Of a stretch of 55,607 nucleotides of DNA, positions 55,337 through 55,607 are shown piece after piece (the stretch's first letter is position 1; each line of letters starts with the position of its first letter). The translations under genes were made by a program, and so were the position numbers. This stretch comes from Gammaproteobacteria bacterium (GTDB lineage Bacteria > Pseudomonadota > Gammaproteobacteria > UBA6429 > Thiohalophilaceae), in NCBI GenBank assembly GCA_015491815.1, contig WFVC01000196.1, positions 1-55,607 of the forward strand. The letters run 5' to 3'. The notes under the pieces are model-generated. The model saw nothing but the letters and a program-made list of their open reading frames with translations, was not told the DNA's origin and did not search any database.

Positions 55337-55607
55337 TTATTTTTCTTTTTTCAAAGCCAGGGGCAAAGAAAAAACCACATTCTCTTCATCCCCGGCATCC
55401 TGCGCAATACTTGTCGCTCCCCATTCTTTCAGGCGAGTGATGACATTTTTAACCAGAACCTCCGGCGCTGAAGCGCCGGCGCTCAGGCCGATTGATTTTT
55501 TACCTACAAGCCAGTCTTTTTTAATCTCAGTTTCATTATCGATAAGATAGGCGGGAACATTCAGTCGCTCAGCCACTTCACGTAGTCGATTTGAATTGGA
55601 ACTATTG
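55337..55607 (-). CDS. ispH: 4-hydroxy-3-methylbut-2-enyl diphosphate reductase, C-terminal part (5' end outside window)
   Basis: IspH makes isopentenyl and dimethylallyl diphosphate in the MEP pathway. About 90 C-terminal residues are in the window, starting within the conserved NSSNSNRLREVAERL substrate-binding segment, then IGLSAGASAPEVLVKNVI. The latter carries the ASAPE motif near the third cluster-ligand region, and the reading ends in VVFSLPLALKKEK. The reading frame runs off the right edge, so the start and the other Fe-S Cys residues are not visible. Confidence 0.95.
   Translation of the reverse strand, partial: NSSNSNRLREVAERLNVPAYLIDNETEIKKDWLVGKKSIGLSAGASAPEVLVKNVITRLKEWGATSIAQDAGDEENVVFSLPLALKKEK

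Overview
The window reads as a chromosomal segment of a gammaproteobacterium with mid-range GC. The order thiO, fimT/fimU, pilV, pilW, pilX, pilY1, pilE, ispH at the right end matches the minor-pilin locus of Pseudomonas and relatives. AmpD/AmpE, LpoB-like and LPP20 lipoproteins, PduO, a membrane pyrophosphatase and a glycogen cluster fit the same class. A SoxB-like protein next to a DsrE-like protein, together with the pyrophosphatase, hints at a sulfur- or C1-metabolising lineage (Chromatiales/Thiotrichales/Methylococcales type), but I cannot place it further.

Layout. (1) 1-3.9 kb: the tail of an unidentified gene, a palindromic repeat, a large lipoprotein built of carboxypeptidase-regulatory-like modules, an orphan ParA ATPase and a 100-bp inverted-repeat element. 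(2) 3.9-16.3 kb: a cobalamin block interrupted by other genes. A cobalamin riboswitch precedes btuB, a dedicated tonB and a PduO-type adenosyltransferase; a BtuF-like binding protein and a CobC-like phosphatase lie further right. Between them are a K+-independent type H+-pyrophosphatase, a Rossmann-fold protein of unknown role, and a pair of exported proteins, one SoxB-like with altered metal ligands and one DsrE-like. (3) 16.3-20.1 kb, minus strand: a tightly overlapped unit of two DUF1538 membrane proteins, a PII-like protein, a CBS protein, ampD and ampE, a candidate uncharacterised regulated transport system. (4) 20.2-24.7 kb: four outer-membrane-type lipoproteins (LPP20, LpoB-like, COG3014-like, LPP20), then nadC. 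(5) 24.7-46.0 kb: a PilZ-like protein, then a large carbohydrate region with pgi, pgm, glgP, malQ, a GH57 amylase, glgC, glgB, glgA, a small SAP-domain protein, gnd, zwf, glk and pgl. It covers glycogen synthesis and breakdown plus entry into glycolysis and the oxidative pentose phosphate pathway. (6) 46.1-47.9 kb: tRNA-Thr(CGT), a Fur-family regulator and thiO. (7) 48.1-55.3 kb: the type IV pilus minor pilins, PilY1 and a PilE-like pilin, converging on the end of ispH.

Three copies of a palindromic element with near-identical termini lie at 193-330, 12270-12416 and 15218-15286. Other dispersed hairpins lie at 15118-15161, 32590-32628 and 39552-39767. I see no CRISPR array, rRNA, transposase, integrase or phage gene.
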